Assembly (NCBI GenBank): GCA_030248195.1
Contig: JASAND010011161.1
Coordinates: 22,977-86,976 of the forward strand
Direction: 5' to 3'
Length of the DNA: 64,000 nucleotides
DNA from: Trissonchulus latispiculum
Lineage: Eukaryota > Nematoda > Enoplea > Enoplida > Ironidae
The translations under genes were made by a program, and so were the position numbers. Below are positions 1-12,527 of this stretch, piece by piece (the first letter of the stretch is position 1; the number at the start of each line of letters is the position of its first letter). The notes below the pieces were generated by a model. It saw nothing but the letters and a program-made list of their open reading frames with translations. It was not told where the DNA came from and made no database searches.

Positions 1-2236
1 ATAATATTCAGGACTATAGAAATAAAGTCCAGGACAAAGGCACTTCGAAACAAAAACGCCATAAAAGTTTAGGGCCAGGGCTGTTGGGGTACTTTGGGCC
101 ACTCGAAAACGGACCCAAAGTCATAAAAAATTATGTAACTAAGATGACAAACAGCCCAGGCACAAATTCAAAAGAAGGAGGCTGGGTCTTCCTTTTCAAA
201 CCAGCCAATGACAGAATGCGATCATGAAAGCAGCCAATCATCAAAAGATGATTGCAAAAGACACGAGGAAAAAGTTAACCTGAGAGCAAAATTTCAAACT
301 CCAGTCAGTCTGTGATTTGGGGTTAGTGACGAGCGGTCGTCTGTCTCTCTCTCGCGTGGCCGAAATGCTGGGGGGAAAATCACAGACACCCCATGAGCTG
401 TTTCGTTGGGAGAGGCTTTGCCTCTCCCCTTCTAGGATACCCCCCTTCAAAACTTTTCTCCCACTCGGACCCTAGGTTGGGATTGGGGTACACCTGGGGG
501 GAAGGTCTATCTAAATTGGGTTTGGGCTTCAGAAGCCCGGTTTCTAAATTCCCCCTTTAGGATGAGCGGTCCCAATCCCCTTTAGGATTTATAACCTATG
601 TAAGTGCGAGTTTAAAACCACCTAATCGGACCTTGAGTCCCTCTCTCAAAAAAAATTATACGTTCAAATCGGGCTCTCGCCGCCCTAGACTATCTATGTA
701 CTGCCAATATTGCTTTCATGATTGTATGCTAATATCAGTTGATATTAGCTGGATTTCCCTGAATTTCCTGAAGAGGAAATTCAGGAATACGTCATTGGTG
801 AGGGGATTTCCGATGGAGATCCCCTCTACTTGTTTTCCTAATTTAAGAGACCAACTTTCGCCACATTTCGTTCCTTTTCCTATTTTGGTCGAAAAATGCC
901 TAAAAAGAAGAATTTCACTCTAGCTAGTCTTCCTTCCTAAATTCGCCACTTCTCGCCAATTTTGCCCAAAAGCTCCAGTCGAATCTTTTTGACTCGAAAT
1001 TCCCAAACTTTTACCTGGTCTTGCGAAATCCAGTTAATATCGCTGAATCCGGCTTAAAACCAACAAGGTTTTAACCCATTTGATTCAGTTCTAGCGCAGG
1101 TCTCTCTTTGGACCTGTCCAGCTCTGCTCTGCTCCGTTCCGATCCTCGCTGTTCTGTTCCTCATCGCCAGCTGCTCAGATCCCGTGGATCTCGCTTGGTT
1201 CTTGCCCGGATATCAGCCTGTGCCGTGGTCCTTGGTCTCTGCTTGATTTGCCAGTGTGAGTGACGCCGTTCCGGATCACCCCTGGACCTTCGCTCCCTGG
1301 TTCTCTGATCTGCCTGTGCTGCTCTGTCCGGATCTCTCGGAATTCAGCTGCCAAACGTCAGTTTGCTGAGCCTTCTCTGAGTCTTAGAATCTTTGCTGAG
1401 AGCCATCCTCTGGCTTAGGGACACACCTTGAGAACTCTAGGACAGTCATATTGGGATTTGGAGTGTGGGTTGGATGTTAAGCTGGTTCTATTGAAGAATT
1501 CGAAGATCCTTGCCCAAAATCATTAACTTTTAACTGTTTACCTTGTTTTTGTTTTTAAAAAATGCCTGCTATCTTTTTGCCTGAAAACTTCTGTTCTTTG
1601 ATCTGCTCTATTTTTGTCTGTTCTACCAAATCTGCTCAAATTCTCTCTCTTTAACTTTTTAATCAATTTCTAAAGTTACAGGTCGTCCTCTTAGTAGAGG
1701 ATAGAATAGTTATTGGTTTTCTGCTGGTGCGTATTGCTGGTAACTATTCGTGACCCGGGACGGGTGGACTTGTGCACACTTTTCAGGTACATATAGGGAG
1801 CATATAGGGAACTTCCCCCCTCCTCGACCCCGAAAATCAAATCATTGTGTGACTGCGAATCAGTTCGCAGTCTGAGAGTAACGAGTACTGTTTAGGTGAG
1901 TGTGCTTGTGTGCGTGTGTGTGGCAACCAGTAGGCTAAAATATTAATCTAACCAAAATTTTACTAGGTTTCAGCTCTAGTTCTTCTTCTGCTAAGATTTC
2001 GGAGTAGGGACCTGTGACTGATCATAGATTTGGGTTTAGTTGTTAGGCGGTGAACGGATTCCTCTTGTATCAGTTTTGCAATAGATTTGTAGTGTACTTG
2101 ATCTTGTGTGTTTGTGCTGGTTGATATTGAGGTAATTTGGCATAGTAAATAGTTAATTAGGATCGGAAGCTTAAGTCGTTGTAGTTGATACTAGGTTGGA
2201 TAGGAAACCGCTGAGTCGACGATATCCGGTAAATAG
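1..2236. other. Gene-poor leader region, possibly part of an LTR retroelement
   Basis: No protein gene is supported here. The stretch from about 1080 to 1480 is C/T-rich (repeated Ctgct and Cctgg-like runs). Around 1730 there is a sequence of the form TGGTAACTATTCGTGACC, which resembles a primer-binding site at an LTR end, followed by a G/C-rich leader. No matching second LTR lies in the window, so this reading is weak. The short minus-strand open frames here look fortuitous. Confidence 0.3.
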
Positions 2237-2659
2237 ATCAGTCTGGAGCCCATTGAGTTTGTCTACGGAGACGCTGACGACGAAGGAAATCTTAGTGATA
2301 TTAGTGAGCCTGAGAACCAACTGAATCTGCCGTTTCATCAGTGTCCTGAGTGTCACAACCAGTACAGCTTTAGCATACTTTTCCTAGTTCACGAGGGTAG
2401 TTCTCTAGTTGAGCCTGAGCATTCGGAGGTAACCTTCTATTGCAACTGTTCTCAGCCGTGGAATCGTGCTGAGATTGAAGCTTGGACTGTTGATAGCGAG
2501 CCCGAAGGAAGCCCTCATACGGAGCCCTGGTCTTGCGTGTTCGAGTGTGACAGTTGTTCCGACTTCAAGGTTCTCTTCTGTTGTGCAGTGACCCCTGGTA
2601 CTGATCCGTGGGTGGCAGTTAAGCATCGCAACTGTTCCCTTGATAAGTACTGGCCTTGA
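2237..2659 (+). CDS. Cys-rich open reading frame without an ATG (unknown)
   Basis: A continuous 140-codon frame runs from just after a TAG (2234-2236) to a TGA (2657-2659) and contains no ATG. The product has about ten cysteines in pairs: HQCPECHNQ early, FYCNCSQPW in the middle, then SCVFECDSC and FCC near the end, finishing in NCSLDKYWP. The spacing suggests a zinc-ribbon-like or disulfide-bonded domain. The N-terminal third is acidic (DADDEGN, DISEPEN). The AG of the upstream TAG could serve as a splice acceptor, so this may be a 3'-terminal exon; alternatively it belongs to a retroelement whose start is upstream in another frame. I do not recognise the family. A frame this long with regular Cys pairs is unlikely by chance, but there is no direct evidence of expression. 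Confidence 0.35.
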   Translation: MSLEPIEFVYGDADDEGNLSDISEPENQLNLPFHQCPECHNQYSFSILFLVHEGSSLVEPEHSEVTFYCNCSQPWNRAEIEAWTVDSEPEGSPHTEPWSCVFECDSCSDFKVLFCCAVTPGTDPWVAVKHRNCSLDKYWP

Positions 2660-2814
2660 GGCACTAGTGAACTCACGTACCCAACAGGCGGACCGTCTGG
2701 ATTAGGTTAGACCCACACTAGGCTAGCTTGATCCGTAGACCTAAGAGTTGATCCCAGCATCTTCTCGCTGTCTGCGCTCTCTGTGTAGACGTGTTAGGGA
2801 CCTGCCCTTGTATA

Positions 2815-5387
2815 TGTCAGCGTAAAACTGTAGAATCAGGAATTCTGCAGAATAACTGAAATTTTCAGGAATTCTACAGAATCCCTGAACATTTCGGTAA
2901 AACTGTGGAACACAGGCAAATCTTATTTTTTTTTCAGTTTTTCTGGTTTTTTCAGTCATTGGTATTCTTTTTTCTCTTCGGCAAAAAACTGGAGTATTGT
3001 TGATTATTTTTTATTTATTCATTTTTTTCCGGGAATTCGGGATTGTGCAGACTACTGTGTTTATTTTCAGTCCTCATTCTCAAATTCAATTTTTCAGTCC
3101 TCATTTAGTTCCTTCCTTTTCTTTTTCCTTGTCTTTGGTTGGTTTTTTCGTAAATTAATTTACCATATTGTTTAAAATTTACTTTTTTTGTTAGTGCTAA
3201 TTTTTTTATTAGACGCAACGAAAGTTTTTAAATTATATACTCAATCAATCATTAAAGTTTGAAATCACCAATTATCAAAATATTTAATTTTTAACATTAG
3301 GTCAAACGTTACTACTTCCCCTACTTTTTTCTCACTTTTTAGAAGCAGTCAACCATTATTGAAGTTTTAACTTACCAAATTAAAGTTTTAAAGTCTGACC
3401 AAAAAATTGCTTTGTTTATACTGATTTTTAATTTTTTATTTTTAATTTGAAAAAATTAAAATTCATCAAAAGAAGCCGAACATGGGCTAATTTTCCACCA
3501 AACAGGTAGTTGCGAACGTGTTTAAAAACAGTTTTGTTTACATTGATTGAGATATGAAATAATGATTGCTTGTAAACAGTTTGAAAAAGTACGAAATCTG
3601 ATGTTGAAAAATTTAAAACATTATTATATATAATTGGTTATTTCGAAAAATTTAAAATATTATTATAATTGGTTATTTCGAAAAATTTAAAAACATTTTT
3701 ATAATTGGTTATTTCAAATTTTAATGTTTGAATACGTTTGTTTAATATTCAAATACGACTTACATAACTTATTAAGCAGTTATAAGGAAAAGTTTGTGTT
3801 TACTCCTGTAGATAAGGCATCACAAAATATAGCTATCATTTGTAAAGAATTTTACATTTATTCTGTATTTAAGGAACTAGGAATACTAAATACTACAAAC
3901 AACAACACTTATCGTGAAATTCAACCAGATAATGAAAATAGTATAATAAATAGAATAAATGCATTTTGTAAATCTCTTAATATCAGCTGTAATGACAACA
4001 ACAAACTATCATTTATCTATATAATTCCAAAATTTCACAAAACTCCCATAAAATTCAGAACTATAATAGCTAGTCGTAACACTTCTTGCAGTCCTCTTTT
4101 AATTACTCTAGATAAAATATTCAAGCTTATTTCCATAAGTAGAAATAGGCGAAGTAAAATATTGGAATGTACTACAAACTGTAATCCTTTTTGGATCATC
4201 GATAGCAATAAACCTATACTAAAAACACTACAACAGTTAAATGGAAATAAAATGGCCCAAACAATTAATACTTATGACTTTACTACCTTGTATACTACAT
4301 TGCAGCATAACACTATCATTTCTGCTTTAAGCCATATAATAAACAACGATGTGACTAACCGTATTCATATACGATATGGCAAAGCGTATTGGGGAAACGG
4401 TGCACCTAAATATACTACATACACTAAAACCGATATTATAAATATGTTACATTTTTTAATAGAAACACTTACTTTAAAATGGGCAACAAATTGTTTCTTC
4501 AACAAATTGGTATACCAATGGGAACAAATGCTGCCCCAACAATAGCTAATCTAACCTTAAGCTATTTTGAGCATAAATTTATAACCGATAAAGATAATTC
4601 ACACCTGGCTAAGTTTCTTATCTACGTATATAGATACATTGACGATGTCACAACCATTAATGACCACAACGTCTTGGAAAGAAATCAAACTAAAATTTAT
4701 CCCCCAGATTTAGAACTAAATAAAGTTAATTCAAGTAATAAAGAAGCGAATGTACTGGACTTAAACATAAGTATCTCTAATGAAACTTTCACTACTAAAA
4801 TGTATGACAAAAGGGAAGATTTCGATTTTTGTACTTACAAATTCCCTCCCTGTATCGCATCGTAGGTGTTGATTCATATTTGTTATCTATTGTACCCTCA
4901 GTATTTTGAGTAGCTTGCTTATGCATGGTAATCGCTACCCCAAGGATGTTTTATGCACAGAATATATTATGTTTCTTATTGGCCTATGTGTATGTTCTTA
5001 TTGGTACCTATCGTTCTAAAACTTTTCTCTTGGTTGATCGTAAAATGATTGTAAAAGGTTGGCTGACTATATTTGAAACAACAGGAACTGTATGAGCATT
5101 GAAAATTTGAATTTGATAATGAAAATTGAAAATAAAAACGGTATTCTGCGGAATTCCTCAAAATTTGAGGAAAACTGTTGAATAATTCAAGTTTAACCAT
5201 AGTTCCACAGTTTTCCTGAACAAAATAAGGAATTCTACAGAATCCCTGAAAATATCAGGAAAACTGTAGAATAAATCAAGTTTCGCCGTAATTCTACAGT
5301 TTTACTGAAATGGTCAGGAATTCTGTAAAATTCCTGAAAATTTCAGTAATTCTGCAGAATTCCTGATTCTACAGTTTTACGGTGACA
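2815..5387 (+). mobile_element. Penelope-like RT element with terminal inverted repeats, copy 1
   Basis: The ends are inverted: TGTCAGCGTAAAACTGTAG at the left, and the right end reads the same on the minus strand with one change. The repeat contains several AGAATTCCTGAAA-type subunits. The left inverted repeat is shortened to about 100 bp, whereas copy 2 (12757-15268) retains about 310 bp on both sides. TATA flanks both ends, as in copy 2, which points to insertion at TA runs. The interior has an AT-rich leader with no gene (about 2960-3720) followed by a broken reverse-transcriptase gene. Penelope-like elements are known to carry LTR-like repeats that may be inverted; that and the RT motifs support the class. 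No GIY-YIG endonuclease is visible. Confidence 0.7.
3724..4865 (+). pseudogene. Penelope-like reverse transcriptase, frameshifted (copy 1)
   Basis: Two overlapping frames together cover an RT core. The first (3724-4545) carries the KASQNIAIICK region, the IIPKFHKTPIKFR segment (template-grip motif) and TYDFTTLYTTL (motif A region). The second (4479-4865) carries GIPMGTNAAP and the YIDDVTTIN catalytic box (motif C, aspartates present). A net one-base loss near 4460-4478 separates them. The second frame ends at 4865 after the DKREDFDF segment, where related proteins usually continue, so the C-terminal part and any endonuclease domain are missing or decayed. The gene cannot make full-length RT as it stands. 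Confidence 0.75.
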
Positions 5388-8300
5388 TATATATACCTTA
5401 TCTCAAATTTTGGGGGAGGGTCTCAGCAGAAACTTTACTAGAAAAAGTGCAATTTTTGCATATTTTGAGCGAATTTAGCGCTAAATTAGCTATTTTACAG
5501 CCATTGTAGAGCAAAATCATCAGTTTTTAACGATTGGTTTTGGAAATTTTTCAAAAATTTAAAAAATAAAATTTCCATTAATTTTTTGTCTGACTTGGCC
5601 TTCCTGTCACCGTCCCTTGGCTCTGAGTTTGCTAGCCCTTGTACCGAACCTCCAATTTTTGAGTGGTCCCGTTCCCGTACTCCCCCCATACCCCTCCTTG
5701 TTAAAGTGTGACCACACCTAGGGTGATGGGGTGCCCCCATAGGTGTAATTGGGGGAGGTTGGGGGGGGTTCCCCCCCAGCCATTTGTACAAACCACCCCC
5801 AAACATTTTTTGGGGCCCCCGCCCCCCGCCCCCCCACTGGGGGGGGGGGTAGTCGCGCCGAGGGCGCTAAAAATTGGCGAAATATCGGGTATTTTTAGGG
5901 TAAATTTTGCAAAATTTTTCAAAAATGTCCAAATTTTTGGCTTAAAGTGTTCATTATTGCGTGAAATACACGTTTTCAAAAGTTTCCGGGGGAGGGGGCC
6001 CCTACCCAAATCCCCGTTACACCTATGCTTTAAACACGAAAACTTGATTACCAGCATGTTTCTAACTCCAAAATAGGGTAAATATTGAGTCAGAAAGTCC
6101 ATAAAACCGTTAAAAACGTGTATTTCTCGCAATAATAAACACTTTAAGACAAAAATTTGGACTTTTTGAAAAATTTTGCAGAATTTACCATAAAAATACC
6201 CAATTTTTGGCCAATTTTTCCCGCCTTCGGCGCGACTACCCACTGCCCCAGTTGGGGGGGGGGGACGGGGGCCCCCAAAAATTTTTGGGGGTTTGTAAAA
6301 ATGGCTGGGGGGTTAACCCCCCCCAATTACACCTATGGCTTAAAGGCCCTGTCTAACGTTAAAATTAGTTAATGGTTGGATGTTTTTTGGCATTAGCAAT
6401 GGCTGAAAATGCGATTTTTGGCATAAAAATTGAAAAAATTTTTGGGGGAGGTTTGGGGGGGGTCTTGGGGGGGTTTGGGGGGTCATGGGGGGGGGGTTGG
6501 GGGAGGTCAAAAAAGGGAACCCGCCCCCAAAATTTGGGGGGAGGGGGCCTCTCCCAACCCAAATCCCCGTTACACCTATGCCACCCCCTAACCCCCCACA
6601 CTGGGCCTCAGAAAATCCAAAAACTGGCCTAAAAATGCAAACTTTTCCGTATTTTAACTCGTTTTCCGTGAAAACAAGGCTTGTTTTGACAGTTTTAGGC
6701 GTTTATACGCGTTTGTAACCGATTGTAAGTCAAAATTTGAGAAAAATGTTTCCAAAAAATTACCATTTTTGGGCTAAATTTAGCTAACTTTTGGCTCCAA
6801 AAAGGGCCGGGGGGCCCGGGGAGGGGGGTTGGGGTGTGTAGCCGAAAGTTTCTGTAAGTATTAGCAGGAAACCTTAAATAAACACATTTATACGTTTGCT
6901 TAATAGAGTCTATTAATTAAATTAGTATAGGTTTACCTAGCTTCTTTCCATTATGTGTGGTCCAGGTGACCAAAATCTGGAATGATGCCATTTCAAGCGA
7001 AATTTTTCAATGTCGTCAAAAATAGCGAATTTTCACAAAAACAGGCCGGGTTTAGCTTTAAATGCAATAAAAACACGTTTTCTATGTGATGCTTAAAATG
7101 AAAAATCAAGCAAATTTCAAAAATTTCCAAAATTTGCCTATGTTTATGTATATATTGCCATGGGGGAAAACCCACATTTTCGGATTTTGGCTGGAACTTT
7201 TTTATTATAAGGGCTAGATGAGAACATTATATACCTTCGTACTTGGCGTACTTAGATCTATTTTTAAGCCCATTTGAACTTCTCTAGGTTGTACCGTTAG
7301 GCCGGTATAATGCAAACAGAAGCGGGGGGAAACCCTATGGGGAAAAACCCAAAAGGGGGAAACCCACCCCTCGCAGGTCTCAAAAATTATCGTAGCGCTA
7401 TTCTGACACTTCCGGTGTAAAATTCAACTCTTTTTAGGTAGTATAAATAAAAACCCGATCTAGGTACCTTTTTTGAGATTTCATGTGCCATTGAAAATGC
7501 AGCATCGAACAGACAGGTTTTATAATGTTTAACACATAAACATAATGCAATTTTTGAAAAATGCTAAAAACGATGTATATAACTCGATAAAACTTATTAG
7601 TCTATCGCGTAGAGAATGGTTTTTTACTTTGATTTGGCTGTTAAAATTCACAATTGGACCTGTCCTGCATGCATTAACATGGGGTCCGATTCTGGGGGGG
7701 TCTACCCCGACCTCAGCGAGGGGTCTATCCTTGAAAACTTCCAAAATTTTAAGGGGGTCTGCCCCAAAATTAGCAAAAATTGCTAATTTTTAACGTTTTT
7801 GACCAAAAAGTTGTAAAAAACTGACAATTTTTAGCGATTTTCATGAAATTTTTTGAAAAAATCGCTAAAATTTACTAATAAATTACCTATTTCTGGTAAA
7901 AATCGGTAAGGGGTCTACCCTTTTTTCCTTTCTGGACTAGAGGGTCTGCCCTTTTTCCTTTTCGCTGAGGGGGTCTACCCGTTTTTGTCGGTCTGGGCGG
8001 GGGTACCCCCCATTCCCCCTCACGTTATCCGTATCCTATGGTCCTGGGTCCTCCAATACCGAAATGGCACTTTGAGGCTTTTTGGCCCCTAGCTAGCCAG
8101 GGAAGCAAAATGTCCAAATCTGACACCATAGGACGATGCAGAGTCCTCGATAGTACCGTGCTATAGTGTCGAATTGTTTCCCTGTTTGGTTGTTAAAAAA
8201 TTTTTCAAAACAATTTGGTGAGTTTTCCCCCCAAGTGGGAGTTTCCCCCGCCACATTTGGCAATGTGCCAGAGACCAACGGTGCATCGGATCGATCTAAT

Positions 8301-8605
8301 TTTGGCTGTATAAGGGGAAGACTTGCCATCATTGCAGATACTTACAAAACTTTTCTAGCCCAATCCAGTCAAAAGTTACATCGGTCCAAAGTTTTGCAAA
8401 ATTTTGGAATGGTTGGACCAAAAAGTAGGTGTCACTTTCAAAATGTCATAAAATGAGCAGGAGTGAACCAAATGACTTTATCTTTGCATACATAGGTAAG
8501 AAAGAGTCTCGCTTTCTGCTGCTATGTTTTGGAGCTCATAGCTCCAAACCTTGGTCCAGGAGGCGGGAGGGTTTTTCCCCAATAAAGGGGGTGGGTTCAC
8601 CCCCA
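5388..8605. other. Repeat-rich intergenic region with G-runs, no gene
   Basis: No coding frame is convincing; the open frames are translations of G- and C-runs and their complements. The stretch holds an inverted repeat at 5738-6337, a duplicated G-rich block (about 5985-6030 and 6535-6582, each ending in CCCCGTTACACCTATG), and an area from 7680 to 8010 where GGGGTCTACCC-like motifs recur. These look like dispersed non-autonomous elements or their remnants. Confidence 0.5.
5738..6337. repeat. Imperfect G-rich inverted repeat, foldback element
   Basis: The left arm (5738-5980) begins CATAGGTGTAATTGGGGG and the right arm (6108-6337) ends with its complement, CCCCCAATTACACCTATG. The arms stay alignable throughout, including the GGCGCGACTACCC segment next to a G-run and the CAATAATNAACACTTTAAG segment, with scattered substitutions and small indels. 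The spacer is about 125 bp. The short block TTACACCTATG recurs at 6015 and 6575, so the terminal sequence is shared by neighbouring copies. No target duplication could be identified. Confidence 0.65.
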
Positions 8606-8632
8606 TGACTATATATATACATATATATACAT

Positions 8633-8702
<70 letters not shown>
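8601..8702. repeat. (TA)n/(CA)n microsatellite
   Basis: The run is TATATACATATATATACATACACACACACA followed by about 60 bp of uninterrupted TA. It directly abuts the left end of the large palindrome at 8703. Confidence 0.95.
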
Positions 8703-8705
<3 letters not shown>

Positions 8706-11700
8706 TCACTGTCTGGAATTTTCGACCCGGCTTGGCCAAGATTTTTTCGACCCTCACGGATTTCGCTCTACTTTTGGTAGTTGATACCCCTAGCCTGAGT
8801 AAGGGGGAAAGTGGTCAAAAATCAGTGTTAATAGCGAAGGTCTACGTTGTCGTGGCTGGGAGGTGCGCATGTTTGAATGGCCAGCCTATTGTCTATATAC
8901 CTAGTTTCTTTTCTTGACGATTTTCTCTTTGACCAGGGCTCCCCCAGTTGTTGGCATCATAGCAGCAGGATAATATATTAAAAAAAAAAGAAATGAGAAG
9001 CATCAGATGCCCATGTAAGGTGGAGTCGAACTGAAAGTCACAATGAATGCAAAAAAGCCACATTATTGGTATTGGCTAGTCTATTATTGCTATTACCTTA
9101 TTTGCAAAAATGGTGTTATATCAACTTCTCTTTTGTTTCAGAGGTTAGTTGGTAACGAAAGATGACGTTGCCAACGATATTTTTGTCCAATCTAAGTATT
9201 AAGAGTGAAGAACATGTTTAATTTAAGCTTTTACGTTTACTTTAACATCTGAAAATGCATCGGTCAGTTGTGGTGTGCGGGAATTCTACTGAATATCTTC
9301 TATTTCCTTAGCATATGCTTCAAGGGCGTTAATCTTTTATGGTATATATGTAGACTTTTCTGGTATGCTTGCCCAAATTTTTAAATGTCTGCAGTGCCCG
9401 AAATGATTCGTATTGCTTCACATAGTCCTGTTTAGGTAGGACAGTCGAAGTTTCCAACGGCGAAGTCGCCCAAAAGGGGTCGCAAAAATGCTCCCACAAG
9501 GGGTAAGAAAATTGGCCACAAGGGGCATGAAAATTGCTCAAACTTACTGGGTTTTACGACTAAAATTTCCAAAAAATTTCCATTGATGCAGTTCTAGTTT
9601 GCCCTTCTTGCGAAGTCCGAAAAATATAAATTGTTGGTTGTGAATTCAAAGATGTTGAGGGGTCTGGGTTTGCCTTTAGGAGAAAAGTAGGGGTGAGAAC
9701 ACGGGTGGACAAGGGGGGGGGAGGGGAATTTCCCTCCCCCCTCGGCGAAGTTGCCCAAAAGGGGTCGCGAAAATGCTCCCACAAGGGGTAAGAAAGATCC
9801 CAAAAAATATATACTAGGTTTTGCGACTAAATTTTCAAAAAATTTCCGGCTTCGCCAGAAGTTTTCTCTTAAATTCACTATTCTTTTGCTAGAAAACGTC
9901 TGAGGGACGTTGTTATAGCTAAAAATAGCTGTTTTTTGAAAACGTCAATGATCGCTAAAAAGCCGCTTGCAAAAGTACGCATAATAAGAAAAAACGCTCT
10001 CACAAGTAGCTTGATTCCACAATGGTCAGTGAAATTTGACCTCCCGTTCAGGTATGGGTTGGGAACCTTCACTAGTGGGGATGGTCAAAAGCGGGAGGGA
10101 CGTGCAGTGGTCTAAAATCACCAAAACTGCAGTAACAAGAGTTGTTTTCTACATATTGTTATAACTACGTAAGCTAAAAAGTGCTCAAAAACTTTGTTCT
10201 AGCACCAAAGACAATTTTAAACAGAAATTACGGCGAACTCGGAAAATTTTGAAATTTTTGGCCAAAGATCCTTAAACTTTGCAAGCTCACGGATAGTGTG
10301 GGAACGCCCAAAAGGTTGGGACGGGGCCCAGCGGGTGACCCTCCGCTCCCCCCACTAAAGTAAACCCAATGGATTGGGCTATGAAGTATCTCCACACATT
10401 GCGAAGAACAGTTTGCATGGTACGGGGCCATGGCCAAAACGATGGCTCACTACTCGTTTGTGCAAGGTGGTAAGAAATGCTGCCGTCTGAAAAATCTATG
10501 GCAACTTGTACTTCAAAATTTGCCAAAATCGCCATTTTCGGATAATGGTAACCCAAAATCGAAAACGCCGTGTGGAAGCTTCTCAAAGCCTTAGTAGCAA
10601 ATCTTCACTACTTGAGCTGACATTTGGTGTGGGTATATTTTTGACCGCGCTGAGTTCAGAAATTTTCAATTTCTAAAAATTTGAGGCTTTTCGATTGCGG
10701 GTTACCATTTATCGAAAATGGCGATTTTGGCAATTTTTGAAGATTGAAGTTGCCATAGATTTTTCAGACGGCAGCATTTATTACCACCTTGCACAAACGA
10801 GTAGTGAGCCATCGTTTTGGCCATGGCCCCGTACCATGCAAACTGTTCTTCGCAATGTGTGGAGATACCTCATAGCCCAATCCATTGGGTTTACTTTAGT
10901 GGGGGGAGCGGAGGGTCACCCGCTGGGCCCCGTCCCAATCTTTTGGGCGTTCCCACACTATCCGTGAGCTTACAAAGTTGATCTTTGGTCAAAAATTTCA
11001 AAATTTTCCGAGTTCGCCGTAATTTCAATCTAAAATAGTTTTTGGTGCTAGAACAAAGTTTTTGAGCACTTTTTAGCTTACGTAGTTATAACAATATATA
11101 GAAAACAACTCTTCATCCCCACTAGTGAAAGTTCCCAACCCATACCTGAACGGTAGGTCAAATTTCACTGACCATTGTGGAATCAAATCGCTTGTGAGAG
11201 CGTTTTTGCGACCCCTTTTGGGCGACTTCGCCGTTGGAAACTTCGACTGTCCTACCTAAACAGGACAATGTGAAGCAATACGAATCATTTCGGGCACTGC
11301 AGACATTTAAAAATTTGGGCAAGCATACCAGAAAAGTCTACATATATACCATAAAAGATTAACGCCCTTGAAGCATATGCTAAGGAAATAGAAGATATTC
11401 AGTAGAATTCCCGCATACAACAACTGACCGATGCATTTTCAGATGTTAAAGTAAACGTAAAAGCTTAAATTAAACATGTTCTTCACTCTTAATACTTAGA
11501 TTGGACAAAAATATCGTTGGCAACGTCATCTTTCGTTACCAACTAACCTCTCAAACAAAAGAGAAGTTGATATAACACCATTTTTGCAAATAAGGTAATA
11601 GCAATAATAGACTAGCCAATACCAATAATGTGGCTTTTTTGAATTCATTGTGACTTTCAGTTCGACTCCACCTTACATGGGCATCTGATACTTCGCATGC

Positions 11701-12527
11701 GTTGTAAAAGGACTTATTTCTTCAAGAAAGAATCATCGCTTTATTGCGCTTAGGTAGACATTTACGGCCAAAGCGCTCATGTTTTACGCTTGCCTATCCC
11801 GTATGCGCGTTAAACTGCAATATCATGAGAAATACGTGAAGATAGGACATAGATATTGAATTGGCGTTGTACATACTATATTCCTGCTATGATGCCAACA
11901 ACCTGGTCAAAGAGGAAATTCGGACTAGGTATATAGACAATAGTTTGGCCATTCAAACATGCGCACCTCCCAGCCACGACAACGTAGACCTTCGCTATTA
12001 ACACTGATTTTTAACCACTTTCCCCCTTACTCAGGCAGCTGCTTTTGGGCATATAGTTAGTCACTATATAGTGCCTTAAAAAACTGCTTTCATTTTTTTG
12101 CGCTCGAACCGGGACTTTACAGCAGTGACAGAAATTTACGGAAATCGGCCTGGAGCTGGTCCCAAGAAGGTAGGATAAAGTATGAAATTTCTCGGGAATG
12201 GATGCAAATATTATAGTGCCCTTTTGCACACAAGATGTCATGGTTATTGGCGGTTCATGTGGCAAATGGCAACTTTGAGTAGTGTGTGTAGGACAATTTT
12301 TGAATTTTTGATTCTTTATGATTGAAATTTCCAAAAATGACCAATTCGACCAAAGTTTAAGGTAGTCCTGCTCACTAACCAGAGCACCTAGAAACTCGGC
12401 GATTGTCGCGTTGGTGTTTGGACGTCTAGGGGTATCAACTACCAAAAGTAGAGCGAAATCCGTGAGGGTCGAGAAAATCTTGGCCAAGCCTTAACTGCGT
12501 TGGGTCGAAAATTTCAGACAGTGACTC
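8703..12527. mobile_element. 3.8-kb palindromic (foldback) element in a TA microsatellite
   Basis: The left arm (8703 to about 10566) starts GAGTCACTGTCTGGAATTTT and the right arm (about 10688-12527) ends with its complement, followed by TA repeat on both sides. Between the outer ends the arms align almost completely, with a central spacer of about 120 bp. The innermost block includes GGTTACCATTTATCGAAAATG opposite its complement near 10530. Differences are indels: the left arm has about 500 bp around 9490-9990 that the right lacks, and the right arm has about 385 bp at 12037-12420 and about 170 bp near 11690-11870 that the left lacks. No coding capacity is supported; matching frames on opposite strands reflect the palindrome. 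It resembles a giant foldback or MITE-type element targeting TA, but the class is unknown. Confidence 0.75.
9461..9795. repeat. 282-bp-spaced duplication inside the left palindrome arm
   Basis: The block GGCGAAGTCGCCCAAAAGGGG with the following AAAATGCTCCCACAAGGGGT occurs at 9461-9512 and again at 9743-9794 with few changes, and each is followed by an ACTRGGTTTT...AAAAAATTTCC segment. The duplication and the sequence to about 9990 are absent from the right arm, which jumps straight between the two GCTC-like blocks. A deletion by recombination between similar blocks in the right arm would explain this. Confidence 0.65.

Noticed and set aside
10287..10967. Two similar open frames on opposite strands
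   Set aside because: They are the two arms of the 3.8-kb palindrome read in each direction; the similarity comes from the inverted repeat, not from a duplicated gene.
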